The translations under genes were made by a program, and so were the position numbers. Under the pieces are notes generated by a model that worked only from the letters and a program-made list of their open reading frames with translations, was not told the origin of the DNA and did no database searches. Below are positions 61,509 to 64,000 of a stretch of DNA of 64,000 bases, piece by piece; positions within the stretch are counted from its first letter, which is position 1; every line of letters starts with the position of its first letter. The stretch is from NCBI GenBank assembly GCA_003168335.1, contig PMSM01000009.1, positions 1-64,000 on the forward strand. Direction: 5' to 3'. This DNA is from Blastocatellia bacterium. GTDB taxonomy: Bacteria > Acidobacteriota > Blastocatellia > Pyrinomonadales > Pyrinomonadaceae.

Positions 61509-62426
61509 TCACCTATTTAGAACCATCACCCCGAACAACAGCGGCAAGTACAGCACTGAAGCCAGCAATAATTGGCGGGCATGCTGGTTCGATTTTGAAA
61601 GCGCGGCGCGAATGCTGGTGCCAAGGAATAAAAGACCGAGCGTCAGGGCGGCGATGAGATAGAACCTGCCCGAGATCCCCAGGAAGGCCGGCAGCAGACT
61701 TACCGGCACGAGCATCAACGCGTAGAGAATGATTTGCTGCCCCGTCACCCGGCCATCGGGTTCGACCACGGGCAACATGCGAATACCTGCACGCCCGTAA
61801 TCTTCTCGATACATCCACGCGATAGCCAGGAAATGCGGAAACTGCCACAGGAACAAAATCGCAAACAACACCAGAGCCGCGACGTCGATTTCGCCGCGAG
61901 CTGCCGTCCAACCCATCAGCGGTGGCATCGCACCCGGAAAGGCGCCGACGGCCGTACAAAGCGAGGTCCGCGTCTTCAAAGGCGTGTACAAAAAGAGGTA
62001 GCCGGTGATGACGGTCAAGCCCAGCACTGCCGTCAGGACATTCACCGACAAGGCGAGATACAACTCAGCAGCCAGGATAAGCGCAATTCCGAAACACAGC
62101 GCCTCGAGGGGAAAAAGCCGGCCCGTCGGCAGCGGCCGCTCGGCAGTGCGATGCATCAGACCGTCGAGGTCGCGCTCCATAAATTGGTTCAGCGTCGCCA
62201 GGCCGGATGAGAGCAAAGCGATCCCAATCATCGCGTGCGTGAAGGTCAGGTAATTGACCGCGCCGCGCGAGCCGAGGCAGAAGCCGGCGGCCGAAGTCAG
62301 CACGATCAGGAAAGTGATCCGCGGCTTGGTCAGTTCAATATAGGCGGCTACGCGGGCCTTCGCGCGCGGTGGCGCGCCGGCTTCGGCAACAGCGTTTGGA
62401 TGCAGCTCTATCGCAACAGTCTTCAT
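61509..62426 (-). CDS. ctaB: Protoheme IX farnesyltransferase (heme O synthase)
   Basis: A 305-aa UbiA-type prenyltransferase that makes heme O from heme B. KARVAAYIELTKPRITFLIV starts the enzyme. The NQFMERDLDGLMHRTAERPL region carries the Asp-rich substrate motif, and YTPLKTRTSLCTAVGAFPGA is a family signature. About nine transmembrane helices. It is next to ctaA, which uses its product. Confidence 0.95.
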   Translation of the reverse strand: MKTVAIELHPNAVAEAGAPPRAKARVAAYIELTKPRITFLIVLTSAAGFCLGSRGAVNYLTFTHAMIGIALLSSGLATLNQFMERDLDGLMHRTAERPLPTGRLFPLEALCFGIALILAAELYLALSVNVLTAVLGLTVITGYLFLYTPLKTRTSLCTAVGAFPGAMPPLMGWTAARGEIDVAALVLFAILFLWQFPHFLAIAWMYREDYGRAGIRMLPVVEPDGRVTGQQIILYALMLVPVSLLPAFLGISGRFYLIAALTLGLLFLGTSIRAALSKSNQHARQLLLASVLYLPLLFGVMVLNR

Positions 62427-62495
62427 AAAAACACTTACTTCTTACTTTTGGTTTCGAATGCTTGGAAAACTCTGAGAACCTTTTGCGCCGATCGC

Positions 62496-63410
62496 CTAAG
62501 CCGGAGCGAGGACATATTCCTGGCGATCTATGCGCAGCAGCCGGAACACTCTCAATGTCAAAACGATCGTGGTGGCAAAAACCAGCGCCCCGCACGCGAC
62601 GTGGGCCACCGTCACCGAGATCATCGGAGTAAGCGGCTGCGGATCGTAGGGCGATGCCGCGCGTGTAATGTATGCGGCCAGACCCAGGAGCAACTGAATA
62701 AACAAAAACGTCACCGCGACCAACGCCGGCCTTGTCAGATATTTCTCAGTCCGGTGCCGCAACCACACAGTTGCTACAGTGGCCCCCAACACCAGTGTGA
62801 CGACGATTGCGCCTCCCACATGAGCGAGCAGCAAAGCCGTCGGCAGATCCTGGTCCCACGTCGCTGAGTGGCGCAACGTTGCACCAAGCACCAGCTGGGT
62901 AAGAATCACCGCCAAAGCCACCACGCACAACGCGCGAATCGAAACGCCCTCGCCGTCTTCGGTGACGCTGGAATCCGGTGTCACCCAACTGCGCGAGGTA
63001 AACACGGCCAGACTAACCGTAATGAGAAAGAACAGCTGCGCCAGCGTCGCGTGCGCCGCTGAAACAACCAGAGGCAAATTCATCTTCACCGTCAGACCGC
63101 CGAGCAATCCCTGGGCGATTACGCCACCCAACGCGATCCAGCCGAGGCGCTTCACCCACGAACGGCGCTCGCGCACCTGCAGGTAAATCGCCAGCGCGAT
63201 GGTTAGCAGCCCGACGGCCGTGGCTACTATGCGGTGGCCGTGCTCCCAAAAAAGATTGCCGACCATCTTGGGAAAGAATGTCCCGTTAGATCGCGGCCAA
63301 TCAGACGTAGCCAGGCCAGCGTCGTGACTGGTGACATTCGCACCCGCAATTATAAGAAAGAACGTCGCGCACGCTACCAGCAACGCGAAGCGATGAACAC
63401 CTTTGGACAT
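62496..63410 (-). CDS. ctaA: Heme A synthase
   Basis: A 304-aa membrane protein of the COX15/CtaA family converting heme O to heme A. About eight transmembrane helices. Conserved segments include GTFFPKMVGNLFWEHGHRIV with the heme-binding His, VSAAHATLAQLFFLITVSL, and RHSATWDQDLPTALLLAHVG. Its presence fits an a-type oxidase in the same operon. It lies 69 bp upstream of ctaB on the same strand. Confidence 0.93.
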   Translation of the reverse strand: MSKGVHRFALLVACATFFLIIAGANVTSHDAGLATSDWPRSNGTFFPKMVGNLFWEHGHRIVATAVGLLTIALAIYLQVRERRSWVKRLGWIALGGVIAQGLLGGLTVKMNLPLVVSAAHATLAQLFFLITVSLAVFTSRSWVTPDSSVTEDGEGVSIRALCVVALAVILTQLVLGATLRHSATWDQDLPTALLLAHVGGAIVVTLVLGATVATVWLRHRTEKYLTRPALVAVTFLFIQLLLGLAAYITRAASPYDPQPLTPMISVTVAHVACGALVFATTIVLTLRVFRLLRIDRQEYVLAPA

Positions 63411-63418
63411 AAAACTTT

Positions 63419-63494
63419 CGGATTGCGAATTTGCGATTGCGGATTGAAAAGCCGTTCAGCTCCAATCCGCAATTCGCAATTCGAATTTCGCAAT
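63419..63494. repeat. Inverted repeat of Alu-like 'aatccgcaattcgcaatt' words
   Basis: GGATTGCGAATTTGCGATTG (63420-63439) is answered by AATCCGCAATTCGCAATTCG (63464-63483). It fills the gap between ctaA and the partial cupredoxin-like gene and appears non-coding. Confidence 0.75.
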
Positions 63495-63498
63495 TATC

Positions 63499-64000
63499 TT
63501 AGTGCTTCATCGGCATCGGGAATTCGATTGCCGGCAACATCTGCAACGAACTGGGCTGTCCCAGAGCGCTGGCGCCGAACGAGAAGTCAGCCGGAGCCGA
63601 TCCCTTGGCCGGAACGGTCACTTCCATTGTCTTCTCAGTCCCGTTGGCTCCGCCTTCGTGCCATGCAACCACGGTGTACTTGCCTGGTGGCACGCCCTTG
63701 ATCGTGAAACTGCCATCCTCGGCGCTGACGGCAAAGAACGGATGCTTGGTCACGCCCACATAGGACTTCATCCACGGATGCTGATTACACTTGACCGGTA
63801 TCAGCACCTCGGCAACCGCCAGCTTGTGCGTCATCGACGCGGCGCCGTTGGGTTGCGACTGGTTCCAGTCGGGATTGTTCTTTGGGGTGAAGTGAATGTT
63901 GTGCGTGGTCGGATCGCTGTTCGTAATCGTGATTGGCTGATTAACCATCACGCCCAGGACGTGCGGCTTATAGTGACAGCCGTTCTGATCCAAAGCGGCC
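63499..64000 (-). CDS. Cupredoxin/carboxypeptidase-regulatory-like protein (5' end missing)
   Basis: A partial protein of at least 166 aa that continues beyond the window. A plastocyanin-like beta-sandwich is seen: YKPHVLGVMVNQPITITNSD, DPTTHNIHFTPKNNP, VKCNQHPWMKSYVGVTKHPF, then GVPPGKYTVVAWHEGG of a carboxypeptidase-regulatory-like fold. Cys/His residues near CNQHPWM could bind copper. It lies at the head of the oxidase operon on the same strand, and similar proteins are found beside oxidase or methylamine genes. Confidence 0.82.
   Translation of the reverse strand, partial: AALDQNGCHYKPHVLGVMVNQPITITNSDPTTHNIHFTPKNNPDWNQSQPNGAASMTHKLAVAEVLIPVKCNQHPWMKSYVGVTKHPFFAVSAEDGSFTIKGVPPGKYTVVAWHEGGANGTEKTMEVTVPAKGSAPADFSFGASALGQPSSLQMLPAIEFPMPMKH

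Overview
The window is about 64 kb of a moderately GC-rich bacterial chromosome, with genes on both strands, few clear Shine-Dalgarno sites and many interspersed palindromic repeats. Several features suggest an Acidobacteriota (Blastocatellia/Pyrinomonadaceae-like) genome: a cytochrome oxidase cluster with two subunit III genes and small CxxC and HEAT/lipoyl-like proteins, many secreted proteins of unknown function, and integron attC sites with a GTTGGACCGGA-like arm. This placement is an inference; the window has no rRNA, tRNA or marker-gene tree to confirm it.

Layout. 1-1714: edge of an integron. An intI-type integrase gene (430-1714) is split by a 322-bp insert that carries a GIY-YIG nuclease gene framed by 12-bp inverted repeats. 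An attC-like arm and a partial cassette ORF lie to its left. 2.0-11.6 kb (minus strand): D-Ala-D-Ala ligase, arginase, a zinc-ribbon/NADase-type glycan-binding-like protein, a LOG-family protein, a methyltransferase, an M28 peptidase, AsnS, and a sugar kinase/nucleotidyltransferase pair resembling AmgK/MurU. 11.9-14.7 kb (plus strand): NagZ-like glycosidase and a peptide-type ABC binding protein. The NagZ and AmgK/MurU-like genes form a divergent set consistent with peptidoglycan recycling. 14.7-21.4 kb (minus strand): PilZ, Sua5, O-methyltransferase, an NtrC-type regulator, a secreted protein and a membrane histidine kinase.

21.4-25.7 kb (minus strand): six small to medium genes in one direction. 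Three well-formed attC sites (21937-22046, 24509-24623, 25102-25207) and several decayed ones separate them. This is an integron cassette array without an adjacent integrase (CALIN), about 20 kb from the broken intI and on its non-cassette side. Most cassettes encode exported proteins of unknown role, and one carries a frameshift.

25.9-45.3 kb: M3 peptidase, OmpA-domain protein, a tiny DUF5670-type membrane protein, a beta-propeller protein, an OmpR-type regulator, an MsbA-type ABC exporter, the yicC-gmk-rpoZ cluster, ETF-ubiquinone oxidoreductase, an S41 peptidase, two translationally coupled unknown exported proteins and a YyaL-type thioredoxin-fold protein. 45.5-52.7 kb: a membrane GAF/HD-GYP/GGDEF protein, then pyruvate dehydrogenase E1alpha-E1beta-E2 between two Rho-independent terminators, and an EamA transporter. 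52.7-64 kb: a small zinc ribbon, a glycine-zipper protein, a ferredoxin, and a long minus-strand aa3-type cytochrome oxidase operon (cupredoxin-like protein, ctaA, ctaB, ctaC, ctaD, two subunit III genes, subunit IV, small accessory proteins, DUF420).

The intergenic DNA is unusually repeat-rich. Three elements of 194-317 bp share the same nested hairpin plan. Several families of paired hairpins have an ACTTYAGT core, and one GTCCGACAAAC palindrome family clusters in the oxidase operon. No transposase of a recognised family is present.
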